Source: Ovis canadensis (Eukaryota > Chordata > Mammalia > Artiodactyla > Bovidae). Taken from it: a stretch of 64,000 bases of DNA. Positions 43,196 to 54,767 of the stretch are shown here, piece by piece. The notes beneath the pieces are model-generated. The model searched no databases, was not told the DNA's origin, and was given only the letters and a program-made list of their open reading frames with translations. Location: positions 49,646,001 through 49,710,000 of the forward strand of contig NC_091249.1 of the NCBI RefSeq assembly GCF_042477335.2, given 5' to 3'. The first letter of the stretch is position 1. Every line of letters begins with the position of its first letter. A program made the translations under genes and the position numbers.

Positions 43196-44079
43196 GTTTT
43201 TACTGACCTTTAGTATATTCAGGAGAGAATGGAGAAATGAGACTCCTAAAATCTGTAATGTTATAAATGCTACAAAATTTTAAATATAGTGTCACATCCG
43301 ATTAATTTTTTTAAACCTCTGAATTATTTAGTTTGTTATAGACCATTTTACTTCTCATACTGAAAATAGAACCATTTCTTTTATGTTTATAATTGTTGTT
43401 AGTTATTCAGAGTGTTACATAGATTGAACAGGGAAGAATATGCTTCCAAAAAAATAAAACTCCTAAGTTTTGAGGGCACTGACCTTAAATGCAGTTGACA
43501 TAATAAAATAAACTACTTTCCTGTGACTATTATATTACATACCAGATAGACTTGCATTTATAGTTGATGTTTTATGAAATGAGACAGGGATCTTGAAAAG
43601 GTTTGACAATGTTTCTAAGATGAGCTTACACAGAAAGAGAAGAAAAGAACAAAGCCCAAGAAATAGCACAATATGACCACTGGCATCTTCTTCTTTTTTT
43701 TTTTCCTCTCCTGAGAATAAAGACAAAGACAATTGGGATCCACTGGAAAGGAAAACTGCCTCATACTGTTCATTCATGACTTTTCAGCTGTAATTAAACA
43801 TCTAATGCTCCAGATGGCTAAGTATTCAAAATTAGTACATTTCAGCTCCACTGAAAGTTTATTTTGAAATGTTCTAAATACTATCCAGCACTGCTTAACA
43901 ACTGAGCAAAGGAATCTTTCAAAACTCTGAAAGGTATATTAGAATTTCTCATGGAAAAATTCATGATATAATAATACTTTTTATCATTTTCTTCTTTTTT
44001 TCTATTGATCCATATAATGAGAATTCTTCAAAATTAGATGTGAATATAGTTGTATTGCACATAACTCCCACTGGACTTT
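43196..44079. other. Repeat-poor, AT-rich stretch
   Basis: No repeat or gene is recognised. A T-run lies at about 43690-43703. Confidence 0.45.
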
Positions 44080-44535
44080 AAGACAGAATCCGTTATCTCT
44101 GCCAAGTAGAGTACTGCCTCTTGGTCTCAAGGAGTAGAGTCTATTTCCTTGCCTCTTTGGATTTGGTTATGCAATTTGTTTTGGCCAATGGCCTCTGGGC
44201 AGAAGGAACAATGTGCCAGTGCTGGCCTAGGCTTTCACAGAATTATGTATTTCTGCTTACACTTTGGTGCCTCTGCAAGTGCCATGAAAAAGGTCCCTCA
44301 AAGACATTTGATGTCTCTACATTCTGTGCCCCAAAGTGAATACTCGGGCAGCAAAAGTGAGTGCAGCTCATATCAAAAACTCATGTCCAGCTGGACCCAG
44401 CTTGAAGCAGGGTTGCCTAGTAGAGCTTAGCCTCTATTAGCAGAACCCCAGTTGGAGAGGAGACGCATGAGTGCAAAGAAATAATTACTATAATCAGTCA
44501 CAGTTTGGAGTAGTTTGTTAGGCAGCATCACCTTA
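44080..44535 (+). mobile_element. MLT1-like old LTR (tentative)
   Basis: gttatgcaatttgttttggccaatggcc, then the terminal block gtgcaaagaaataattac and ttggagtagtttgttaggcagcatca matches the polyadenylation end of MaLR-type LTRs. The two overlapping frames (44121-44339, 44149-44430) lie in it and are not genes. Confidence 0.5.
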
Positions 44536-44999
44536 CTGATACACTCTCACAGCCCCAGTTCCAGAGGTGGTGGGGGAAAGAAGCTGGAAAGAAAAACATT
44601 CAGGCTACATAAAAGAAATATCCAAAATTATTATTTTAAAATTATTTGTCTTACAGCCCCTCCATCCAATTTTAGACTTCTTTGGTCTGAAAAAAAGTTT
44701 GTTACTGCTCTTTGACACACCAACAATAGCCATTTAAACTTTTGCTGACTTGGTTTTACTAAAAAATCTTTGGTACAAGTATCAGTACAAATAATTTCTT
44801 AAACAATGATCCATGGTTTAAGTTTTCTCTTCCCTGCAAATCCATTTCAGGCCCAAAATTCTAGAAAGGGTCACTTTTAAATGTTTTTGCTAAACGAAAC
44901 ATGTGGTCCTGTGATTAAAGCACTGTGATTATCTATTCAAATATCCATGTATTATATTACCACCACTTTTCTATTGGACAATTTTCATAAATGATTTAA
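44536..44999. other. Unique sequence
   Basis: Nothing is recognised. Confidence 0.4.
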
Positions 45000-45140
45000 A
45001 TATTTAGAACAATATTGTGAGGTCAATTGTCATCAATTTCAAATTAATGAATAGATTCAGAAAGGTTACAGAACATGCTCAAGGCAACATAGCTACATAG
45101 AGTTAGGTTCATGCCAGGGTCATTTAATTCTAATAATTCA
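45000..45140 (-). mobile_element. MIR SINE remnant (antisense)
   Basis: gattcagaaaggttacagaacatgctcaaggcaacatagctacatag follows the antisense MIR core. The right end is ggttcatgccagggtcatttaattc. Confidence 0.7.
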
Positions 45141-45480
45141 CCCCAAATACTACTGTATCTTCCCAGAAACAATAAGTAAACCTAGTACAATAATTATATG
45201 ATATATATACATATATTTGTATATCAACTGAGCACTTTTATTTTGACATCTTAATGTTAACTTTTAGACTAACAGACACCTTTTCATGTCTCTTGGAGAA
45301 AGAGCATTTTCTTTACATGTATATTATCTTTCAAATGATCAGAATCCCATTCTATGTGCACACTGTAGCCATATGATGTCTGTCATCTTATCAAAGAGTA
45401 AGATTCATAGGACAGGGCTACGTCTATCGTATGCACTGTGGTTTTGTTCAGTACAGTACTGACAAAGATGAAAACTAAGG
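45141..45480. other. Unique sequence
   Basis: A short AT dinucleotide-rich part lies near 45197-45225. Nothing else is seen. Confidence 0.4.
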
Positions 45481-45483
45481 CAG

Positions 45484-45780
45484 GGCTTTCCTGGTGGCTC
45501 AGTGATAAAGAATCTACCTGTCAATGCAGGAGACAGGGGTTCAGTCCCTGGTCCAGGAAGATCCCACATGCCACGGAGCAACTAAGTCCGTGTGCCACCA
45601 CTATTGAGCCTGTGCCCGAGAGCCCGCGCTCCACAACAAGAGAAGCCACCACAATGAGAAGCCTGCCCACCACAACGAGAGAGTTAGCCCCCTCTTGCTG
45701 CAACTAGAGAAGAGCTCATGTAGCAGTGAAGATCCAGCACAGCCAAAAATAAACAAATAAAAGTTAAAAAAAAAAAACCT
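45484..45780 (+). mobile_element. CHR-2 SINE with target duplication
   Basis: ggctttcctggtggctcagtg, then ggaagatcccacatgccacggagcaactaagtccg, then aagagaagccaccacaatgagaagcctgc, with an A-rich tail. Direct repeats cagggctt at 45481-45488 and 45781-45788 flank it, the first overlapping the head. Confidence 0.93.
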
Positions 45781-48369
45781 CAGGGCTTATTTGTTGACTA
45801 AAAACTAAATGAGTAGGTTCTTATATAGTTCACCTAAATTTCTCCTTCTCTGCCTCCCTAACACCCATGCATACAAGCACACTGCCCTAGAAACTTACTC
45901 CAATGCACCCCAATCTAATTTAAGATCTGTTTTCTCTATTGATTATATCTTACCTGGTCTGCACCTTGCTTCTTTCTCTACTCAATTAATTCATTCTGAT
46001 TTGCTCATTTTCAAACTCTGAGTCTACATGAGGAAAACACATTTCACTGAACTCTTGGGACCCACCCTCAAACTTATCAACCTGCATTATAGCCTAAAAA
46101 AATTGATTAATTTGCATGAGGATCCAAAAAAGAAACCACTATGGAGTTATAATTAGCAAAGGGTCATGTGCCATCGAAGTAAGTAGAAAAAAAAGCAAAA
46201 TGAGAAATCTGAATAAGGGAACCACTGATTTTATTCTTAACCCACCTGCCTCTTTGTTAAGAATAAAACATTGAAATACAACATTATGACAGTCAGTAAA
46301 AGACATTTAAGGTTTTCAGAAATGTAGAGCAAAGGCAGAAATTCTTGAATGGCAAAAAGTCTTGGTTAAGTAGCAGTTTAACTTGGTTAAGTCCCTAGCA
46401 GTTTTATGAGGGTAAAGAGCAAAAGAAGGAATGAGGATGTTGGGAAGAATCAGGTGGGTACCAAAGCTCAGCAGAAGAGAATTCTTAGCCAGACATTCAG
46501 GGATCTCTGTAGAAACTGCCCCCTGGAACAATCTGGATAAAGGCAGACAATAACCAGCTTTTTACCATCAGTTTTAGCCACTCATTGGTTCCACTATTCA
46601 TCTCTCCTTCTGGGGACTCAGCCATTCTGGGGCTGTGCCTTGCCTTTTCTCTTTGTAAGTCTGCAGTTTCTCTCTGCTGTAGACATGAGTAAGCTACATG
46701 TATGTAGTGGTCACTACAAAGAATGGTCAGGGGGACCATTATAGATTATAGGTGAAGGCTGAAGGGTAGCATGGGGTGGGAAAGCACAGCAAGACTTCCC
46801 TAGGATAGGACATAAGGTAGATCTTTCATGAGAGAGACAAGGTTGGAAGAAATATTGAAAATTATTCATTACAAACAGCACTGCGTCAGAGGTTATCTAG
46901 CCCAACATCCTCATTTTATTGATTATGGAAAGATAAAAGGGGAGTGAATTCTAAATGCAAAACACCACTTTGAAATGTTATTTTTAAAATACTAGCTCAA
47001 GACCCTTAGAGTAAATCAATGAATTAAATACATCTTACATTACTCACATGGTAGCAGTAAACAATTTTAATTATTTTGGGTCAGATTTGATGTGGTTTTC
47101 TAATAAAGCAAATTCTTGCTTAGAGTGGCTCTGCATTAAATCCATTAAATATGTGAAAACACTGTGCATTTGGGAAAAATTAATTTGACATTTGTCATGT
47201 TGTTTTCCTCCATTTTGACTTTGGCTATTTGTTTATATTTAGAAATAGATCTTCAAGGATGGGTGAGTTCTTCCAGTGTTCAGATAATTTAATCTGCAAC
47301 TATGTTTTAAAAGTAAGACCATCTCATTCTTGTTATTAAGAGACTGTTGATTTAAATTTAAACACCTCTGGCTCAAGTCACCAATCAATCTTACTAAAAA
47401 AGCCACAGGGGAGCTGGATTCTTCTCTTTGGACATAGGGACTATTGTAACCTAATACACTCCTTTGTTAGGCCCTGTTTTCTAAAGTGCCTAAGTATGTT
47501 GTTTTTACTGTGAGCTACTTCAGTCCTGTAAGAAGAAAGCAAGTTCATAAATAGAGGCAAAATGAGTCATGTGTGTGTCAGTGGAGAACTGTCAAAGGAT
47601 TGGGCTTATCTATATGGTCAGAACAGTTCTGCTGGTTATGATTTGGGATGAAATACCAAAGTACCACCCACTTCACAGACTGAAAAAAAAGAATACAGAT
47701 AAGTTGTAACACCTGGTGGCTTCCTAATTTAAGAGAAGAAAACAGGCCATTTATGCCTTTCTGATTCTGAGTCACAAAATCTAAAGATTGGAGCAAACTT
47801 TCTGGCTCATCCAAACCTATTTTTTCACTGGATACTGGAATGCTCCAGATTCTGTACTCAGTCTCTAGCTGAACATGTCCAGTGAGAGACCCTGGACCCA
47901 GCTGTAGCGCACACCTTCACTGACTGGCACTCTTCTTTACAAGGTCCTTCTGAAAAGTAGGTCCAAATCTTTTTCCCTTTCATCATCATCCATTCACAGG
48001 GCAAGTCATATTTTCTTTTACAACCTAAAATCCTAAGATGTTTATCTACTGTCTTGCTTTAGGATGAGTTCTGGCACAAAGACAAAGATATTTACCTCCC
48101 ATCAGCTATCAGCTATGAAGTACCATTCATAGCTTTATGGATACCTGCTTCTCAACTCGTTGTCTTTTTCTATCTTCTTCTGTCTTTTTCTGTTTTTCTC
48201 TTACTTTTTTCCCTTGTTACAAAACTACACAAAAGTTATTGAGGCAGAAAGCTTCTATAAATTATCTCTAGTCATTTTTTCAGCTCTAGTTAAGGGATTA
48301 AGGGCTTTCTTCTCTTTAAACCTTGACCTTGCAGTAAAAGTCAGACCACTTAGACTGTAGCTTTCAGAG
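45781..48369. other. 2.6-kb repeat-poor region
   Basis: No SINE, LINE or LTR is recognised, apart from a weak MIR-like trace at about 46885-46940 (ggttatctagcccaacatcctcattttattg). No open frame carries a domain. A pyrimidine-rich tract lies at about 48150-48215. Confidence 0.45.
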
Positions 48370-49361
48370 CTACTCTGTCAGTATGGTAGTTACCAGGCAC
48401 AGGCAGCAATTGAACCTATGGTAAGTGAGACTGAAGAACTGAAATTTTATTTTCATTTAATATTTAATTAATTAAAAATAAAAAATTAAAGCAGTGTAAA
48501 CTGTTTCCATTAAACACTATTGTTTTAGCAGATTAAATTTTACTTTAACCACGGCATTTTGTAAGATAAAATTATTGCATGATAGTGCATTTCTGGCTCA
48601 TGCATCATTTTGCCCATACAAGTTAATGACCAATGTCAATGTCATGAACAGTCCCCTAGGTTTCAATGGTGTGATTCAGTTTGAATGATTTTTTTTCTAT
48701 GCACTGATGTAGCACTATCATATGTTTATTTGAATATTTTTAATAGACAGCAGAAGTTACAGTGATGGAAGTCCATTTGATAAGTAAATTAATTTTTTTA
48801 ACATAATAAAATTAAACCACGTTTCTAGTACAGAAAATAAGTATGGAAAATTTTTCAGTTTTAAAATGAAGACATACTACTCATACAAAATCAACTGTAA
48901 GTTAGGAACTAGTATTCTGGCCATAATAGTAGGAAGGAAAAAGAGAAACTGGAAGAATATGTCAGAGTTTTCACAAAGAATGACAATTACAATTTGCTAC
49001 AGCAGAGCAAAATGAAAAACCTGCTTCTTTGCTAAATTATAAAATTGTACACAATTAAGTCAACAAAATTAAGAGCATTTTCAGTAAACTTTTCATTATG
49101 AATTTGATTTAAAAAATTAAAACTGTCAAAAAATATACAGTGAAATTAGTTTACTGACATCAGATTCAATGTCCAATAAAGTTTTGAATGATTTTTCAAC
49201 AGCTTCTGAATTTGTAAATGTGACTAGCTATATATCAGTTTGGATCCTCATACAAAATAGAACACTATTTGTAAATGAAGATATGGTAAAATAAATTATT
49301 TACTATTAAATAGAAAATCATGAGAAAAAAATTCAGTATTAGCAAATGCAAACTATTAATT

Positions 49362-49631
49362 GGGCTTCCCTCATAGCTCAGTTTGTAAAGAATCTACCTG
49401 CAATGCAGGAGACCCGGGTTAGATTCCTGGGTCGGGAAAATCTGCTGGAGAAGGGATAGGCTACCCACTCCAATATTCTTGGGCTTCCCTCGTGGCTCAG
49501 CTGGTAAAGAATCCACCTGCAACGTGGGACAACTGGGTTCGATCCCTGGGTTAGGAAGATCCCCTGGAGAAAGGAAAAGCTATCCACTCCAGTATCCTGG
49601 CCTGGAGAATTCCATAGGCTGTATAGTTCAT
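49362..49631 (+). mobile_element. Bov-tA dimer, 5' part of a chimera
   Basis: Two tRNA-like heads: gggcttccctcatagctcag (49362) and gggcttccctcgtggctcag (49481). The second unit stops at gtatagttcatggg, before the last SINE bases, and passes directly into internal BovB sequence at about 49632. No target repeat is seen at this junction. Confidence 0.92.
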
Positions 49632-50582
49632 GGGGGAGTGTGAAAAAGTTGGCTTTAAATTCAACATTCAGAAAACTAAGATCATGGCATCTGGTCCCAT
49701 CACTTCATTGCAAATAGATGGGGAAACAATGGAAACAGTGACAGACTTTATTTTGGAGGGTGCCAAAATCACTGCAGATGGTGACTGCAGCCATGAAATT
49801 AAGAGATGTGTGCTCCCTGGAACAAAAGTTATGACCAACCTAGAGATCATATTAAAACGCAGAGACATTACTCTGCTGACAATGGTCAATCTAGTCAAAG
49901 CTATGGTTTTTCCAGGAGTCAGGTATGGATGTGAGAGTTGGACTGTAAAAAAGCTAAAAAAGTGAAAGTGAAGTTGTTCAGTCATGTCCAACTCTTTGGG
50001 ACCCCGTGGACTATAGCCTACCAGGCTTCTCTGTCCATAGGATTTTCCAGGCAAGAGTACCAGAGTGAATTGCCATTTCCTTCTCCAGGGGATCTTCCCA
50101 ACCCAGGGATCAAACTCGGGTCTCCTGCATTGCAGGCAGACACTTTACCCTCTGAGCCACAATGAGCACTCAGTAAAAAAAAAAAAAAAAAAGCTGAGTG
50201 CCAAAGAATTGACGCTTTTGAACTGTGGTGTTAGAGAAGACTCTTGAGGGTCCCTTGGGCTGCAAGGAGATCAAACCAATCAATCCTAAAGGAAATCAGT
50301 CCTGGATGTTCACTGGAAGGACTGATGCTGAAGCTGAAACTCCAATACTTTGGCCACCTGATGCGAACAACCGACTCATTGGAAAAGACCCTGATGCTGA
50401 GAAAGAATGAAGGCAGGAGGAGAAGGGTATGACAGAGGATGAGACGGTTGGATGGCATCACCAACTTGATGGACATGAATTTGAGCAAGTTCCGGGATTT
50501 GGTGATGGACAGGGAAGCCTGGCGTGCTATAGTCCATGGGGTCTCAAAGAGTCGGACACAACTGAGCAACTGAACTGAACTG
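49632..50582 (+). mobile_element. BovB LINE, 3' part of a chimera, split by a SINE
   Basis: Starts gagtgtgaaaaagttggc (after the YADD region), with the 111-codon frame 49630-49965 (IMASGPITSLQIDG, ITADGDCSHEIKRC). It is broken at gactgtaaaaaagct by a Bov-tA and resumes at gctgagtgccaaagaattg (about 50192), ending in ctgaactgaactg at 50582. Together with the SINE dimer it lies between direct repeats aaactatta (49350-49358 and 50583-50591). Confidence 0.95.
49956..50186 (-). mobile_element. Bov-tA SINE inside BovB
   Basis: Antisense copy: gaagttgttcagtcatgtcc, gactatagcctaccaggcttc, gatcaaactcgggtctcctgc, head gagccacaatgagc. It interrupts BovB between ...aaaaaagct (ending 49955) and aagctgagtg (50191). 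An A-run of about 19 lies at the right junction within the repeated target. Confidence 0.94.
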
Positions 50583-50785
50583 AAACTATTATATATAGGA
50601 CAGATAAAAAATGTCCTACTGTATAGCACAAGGAACTACATTCAATATCCTGTAATAAATCATAATGGAAAAAATTTAAAAAAGAATATATGTATATATG
50701 CATAACTGAATCACTCTACTATACAGCAGAAATTAACACAACATTGTAAGTCAACTATACCTCAATAAACATAAAAAAATCTCTG

Positions 50786-52541
50786 ATGAAAAGTTTTTTA
50801 AAATGTTTTACAGAAAGTAAAAGATCTTCAGTTAAACCAAATGACTCCACATAGAATCCAAGATCTTACTAACAATATTAAAGATTAATTGATTCAAATT
50901 TTTTGTAATTGCCAGTTTTTATTATTTATTATGATATGTCACTGCCTGATTAATATTTTGGTTGTATTTTATCTCCAAGGATTTCCAAAATTACAAAAAG
51001 ATGTTGTTAATTCCCAGCCTAAAAAAATCTAATTCATGGCATAGGTTTTTAATTTTTTTTTAATTATCAAATAATTTTAGGTGGACATGAAAGAAACATA
51101 GCTCCTACTATGACATCATTCTAGCTATACTAGGTCAAATGACCTGTATTTACTGTAATTTTAAAACAAGAAACTAGTGTCTTATTTTTGTTTTATATTA
51201 ATATATGATACATATTGAAAGTACCGGTGATCAGCTTTCTGAGGCAGACTACATTTAAAGTGTGAGGGATGGAGTTCTGAAAATCATTCCGTGCATAGCA
51301 AATGAAAATCATCCCTTTCTGAAACTGTTAAAAGAAAGAGAAAACAATTTAATGATCTTTATCCTTTGCAAATACTCATTGGTTTACTCATGGGAGAGTT
51401 TTACAAAGATTTACTATAATGTTAATTGTAGCTCAAGATTCTCTTGAAATAAAAGAAATATGAAACAAAACAAAATAATATATGCTTGCCAAATATTCAA
51501 TAATCAAAGACAAAAAAATGACAGTATGCTGCATGCCACAAAAAATAACAGTGTGATTTATGTTTTCTCACTGATATGACACTGCATATCAATGAGCTAA
51601 ATTTGATGCCCCAAAGAAAGTAAAATTACTTCATGACCTAGCAATACAGCATGGGAATTTATGGTGGAATAGAAGCTTTTCATAATAAAATTCAATAATA
51701 CTTATTTGCAATTATTTCTAATATGAATCAGTTTAGCAAAGATTTTGACTATAACCAACAGTGTTAGGTTAATTGCTTCCAAAGCTAAAAGAAAACTTGA
51801 ATAATGCTTTGTTAATTGTAATAAATTTTAAGATGCTTTTCATTTTATGCAAACTATTCAATTTGATGGTGATAATACCGAGTTGACCGAAGAGGTAGTG
51901 AATTTAATTAACTTGGACATAGTTTTAAAACTATATCAAATTAATTCTTCTTTAAAAAATGGGTGAATTTTGTCAAGCAGATGCAATTATTAAAGGAAAA
52001 AGATTTATTTTTTGGCGCCTGCTTTAATTACTAGAAAACTTTTAGGTATGTTTAGATACTTGGGTATGTAAATCTACTTTTTCAACTGAAGATTTTATGA
52101 AATCTAAATCTAGATCGAGTATTTCTGATGAAAATTTAACATCCAAATTTGATGTAATATACGTGTAAATTACATGCCAGATTTTGAAGACTTTTTATGA
52201 AAACAAAATGAAAAATATCTCATAAATGTTTATATTGATTATCAATGAAATGATAATTTTTATCTATGGGGTTAAACAAAATATATATCTAATTTTTTAA
52301 ATAGTCATGAATTTATGCTGCTATAAATAAATGATACTTTTATTTATCAATAAATAAAGAAATGAAGGAGAATTGATAAATCTCTCACATGGAATTCCAA
52401 ATGGTTTATGTAAATACTCTAGCTTCAAGGAAACAAAATGTAACTTCCCCACCCCTTAAGCCCTCCTTCCAAAGAGTATACAGTATGGAGAGCTGGGGAA
52501 GTAACTTCACAGTGAATAAACCTGACTGGTTTCCCAAGTTA
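50786..52541 (+). other. hAT transposon interior, AT-rich
   Basis: Holds the middle and end of the transposase remnant and then AT-rich untranslated sequence. No other repeat is recognised. The small frames (for example 51262-51447) are scraps. Confidence 0.5.
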
Positions 52542-52768
52542 GGGCTTCCCAAATGGTACAGCAGTGAAGAATCTACCTGCCAATGCAAGAGAGGCAGGTT
52601 CAATTCCTGGACTGGTAAGATTTTCTGGAGGAGGAAATAGCAACTCACTCCAGTAACCTTGCCTGGGAAATCCCATAGACAGAGGAGCCTGGCAGGCTAC
52701 ATACAGTCCATAGGGTCACAAAGAGTCAAGAGTCGGACGCAGCTGAGCAACTGGGAGTGCACACACAA
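52542..52768 (+). mobile_element. Bov-tA SINE
   Basis: gggcttcccaaatggtacagc, then ggcaggttcaattcctggac, and the end gagtcggacgcagctgagcaac. A small internal duplication (gagtcaagagtcgg) lies near the 3' end. Confidence 0.92.
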
Positions 52769-52959
52769 GCAAGTTTAACATTATCCGCAGATTTCAATTC
52801 TATCTACCTGGAGACAGCATCATACCCCATAGATGAAGGGCACAGTTTAATCAGACTGAGCCCTCCCCACCCCACTTCAGACACCAATCATAAGTCCCCA
52901 CTGCTATTTGCACTTCTGACAAACCTGCTATAGATCTGAGATTCCAAGTACCCTCTTGT

Positions 52960-53462
52960 AATAAAAATAAAAATAAACAACTTTACTTATTAGATTACCA
53001 ATTTATTACAAAATATACTAAAGGACAGGACTGAACAGCCAGATTTTTCAGTCCTCATGGAATCTGGGTCAAGTGGATGAGTGCACCAGCCTCAGAGCTC
53101 TTTGAACCATTCCCTTTGGGTTTTATGGAGGCTCATTGCAAGGCATGAGTAAATCGTTGACCATTGGACATCAACCTCCAGCTCCTCCCCTCCTTAGAGG
53201 TCAGGGGGTGGGGCTGAAATTCCAACTTACCAATCGAATGGTTGGTTCCCCTGGCAAACAGTCCCCAAACTTAGGTGCTTTCTCAAAGTCACCTCATAAG
53301 CATAAACTCAGGTGAGGTACAAAGGGGTTTGTTATGAATGAACAAAATACCTCTATCACTCTTGTCACTTGGGAAATCCCAAAGGTTTTAGGAGCTCTGT
53401 CTGAAATGGGACAAAGATGATTTATGGATCATTATGTCACAATTCCTATATAATCATGAGTA
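52960..53462 (-). mobile_element. ERV-type LTR (antisense; family not resolved)
   Basis: The order is ttattagattaccaatttattacaaaatatac, tgggttttatggaggctcattg, cattggacatcaacctccagctcc, ggtcagggggtggggctgaaattcc, aatggttggttcccctggcaa, and aggttttaggagctctgtctg. This is a known mammalian LTR in reverse orientation. No viral genes are adjacent. Confidence 0.6.
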
Positions 53463-53465
53463 AAA

Positions 53466-54045
53466 ATCAAACAAACTCCAATTCAGGAACTTTCTGCCAA
53501 TATCCTCAAAACTGTTAAAATCATCAAAGCAAAGAAAGTCTAAGAAACTGTCATGTCCAAGGAAGTTAAGAAGATGTGATGAATATCCTGGATACTGGAT
53601 ATAGCTTGGAACAGAAAAAGGATGCTAGGTACAAAAGGAAATCTGAGTAACGCATTGTTGTTGTTCAGTTACTCAGTCATGTCTGACTCTTTGCGACTCC
53701 ACGGACTACAGCACGCCAGGCTTCCCTGTCCTTCACCATCTCCCAGACCTTACTCAAACTCATGTCCTTTGAGTCAGTGACGCTATCCAACCATCTCGTC
53801 CTCTGTTGTCCCCTTCTCCTCCTGTCTCCAATCTTTTTCAGCATCAGGGTCTTTTCTAATGAGTCAGCATGGAATAAAGCATGGATATTCCTTAATAACA
53901 AAACATCAGTATGGATTTATTAGTTGTCATGAATATGTTACATTCATGTGAGACGCTAGTGCTGGGGAAACTGGGTATAGGGTATACAGGAATCTCTATA
54001 TTCACAACTTTTTTCTAAATCTAAAACTACTCTAAAATGAAAATA
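53466..54045 (+). mobile_element. L1M-type 3' UTR, split by BovB
   Basis: Left: ggatactggatatagcttggaacagaaaaaggatgc, ggaaatctgagtaa. Right: aataaagcatggatattcc, gctggggaaactgggtatagggtatacagg, aatctaaaactactctaaaatgaaaat. Clear old L1 3' end in sense orientation. Confidence 0.78.
53656..53868 (-). mobile_element. BovB LINE 3' end (antisense)
   Basis: Starts with ttgttgttgttcagttactc, passes gactacagcacgccaggcttcc, and ends inside gtcttttctaatgagtcagc. It is 5'-truncated to 213 bp. The 74-codon frame 53677-53901 on this strand is BovB tail ([14 protein letters not shown]). Confidence 0.95.
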
Positions 54046-54184
54046 TTATTACAGAAGTGTAATTTCCCCTGTTTAACTTTTTTAAATGAGGCTACCAAAA
54101 ATGTTTAAATTTCACATGTGGCTAAAATTCTAATCCTATTATAAAGCACTGCTCGAGAGAATGGAGTTGCTATGGAGGAAACAG

Positions 54185-54370
54185 CAGTGAAGCTGTTGTC
54201 TGGAGATTTCTGGTTTGAAGCCTTCCCTCTTACCACACATATCACATTTAGCCCAAGGTCCTCATATGTATGATGAGAATAAATTGGCTGCTTCAAGGAT
54301 TGCATAAAGATGCTTTATTTGAAAGAAACTAGCACAATTCCTGGCCTATAGTGAACAAGCATTGATTGAC
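54185..54370 (+). mobile_element. MIR SINE
   Basis: ggtcctcatatgtatgatgagaataaattgg, then ggattgcataaagatgc and cacaattcctggcctatagtgaacaagc. Sense MIR, 3' two-thirds. Confidence 0.72.
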
Positions 54371-54454
54371 TACTAACATATGCTAGCTTCTTGCTCTTGC
54401 AAGAGGAGAAAAATAATTGCAAGGCAGCACAAAGCCCTGGGGATTGCAGAGAAA

Positions 54455-54530
54455 GGAATGACTACAGAGTCAGGAAAAGTTTCCCAGAGAAAACAACATC
54501 TGAGCTGGATCTTCAAAGATTGCTGTGGCG
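54455..54530 (-). mobile_element. L2 LINE trace (antisense)
   Basis: gaaaagtttcccagagaaaacaac then atctgagctggatcttcaaag is the reversed L2 conserved block. It is short. Confidence 0.55.
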
Positions 54531-54767
54531 GCTCCCGCACACAGACCCAGAACACCGTGGACTCCCATAAGTGGGATCTCCAGTCTAAATGTTAAACATA
54601 TCACGAGACTTCCTTTTTCCTCCCATCTTTACAGCTCAGTTCCCATCCTCTTGGTCACTACTTTCTCTATTACCAACCTACCTTGTTCTTCTTAAACTTG
54701 TAGAAAACTGGCACTCTAAATTCCACAATTGATCATTTACTTTCTGTATCACATGCTAAATTTCTGC

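Larger units (their letters stand above)
49338..50785 (+). mobile_element. L1 3' UTR carrying the SINE-BovB insertion
   Basis: Left part tattagcaaatgcaaactatta (49338-49358); right part (from 50583) aaactattatatataggac, cctactgtatagcacaaggaac, ttcaatatcctgtaataaatc, and attgtaagtcaactatacc with A-rich end. Joined, they give the continuous artiodactyl L1 tail, also seen at 30700-30950. Confidence 0.85.
49150..52205 (+). pseudogene. hAT transposase remnant
   Basis: hAT transposases cut and paste the element; the C-terminal dimerisation domain is their most conserved part. Seen in order: 49220-49291 reads VTSYISVWILIQNRTLFVNE then DMVK, like the N-terminal 'sY.is..Ia..gk.f..gE.vk' segment. At 50823-50882 it reads DLQLNQMTPHRIQDLTNNIK, then CQFLLF, like 'rRi.dla.ni' before the first catalytic region. 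At 52067-52140 it reads CKSTFSTEDFMKSKSRSS followed by ISDENLTSKF, the hAT dimerisation signature. Frames differ and stops are many, so it is dead. The insertion complex at 49338-50785 splits it. Which hAT family it is needs a search. Confidence 0.75.
48370..54151 (+). mobile_element. Decayed hAT (Charlie-like) DNA transposon, heavily invaded
   Basis: Left end ctactctgtcagtatggtag and right end ctattataaagcactg are inverted versions of one terminus (consensus-like cagtgctgtccaata). The right end is preceded by cacatgtggctaaaattc, as in MER3-type ends. Flanking tttcagag (48362-48369) and ctcgagag (54152-54159) share 5 of 8 bases, like the 8-bp TCTAGA-type target repeats of hAT elements. After removing later insertions about 3 kb remains, the size of an autonomous hAT element. 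Transposase motifs inside are in the same orientation. The outer boundaries are less certain than the transposase. Confidence 0.6.
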
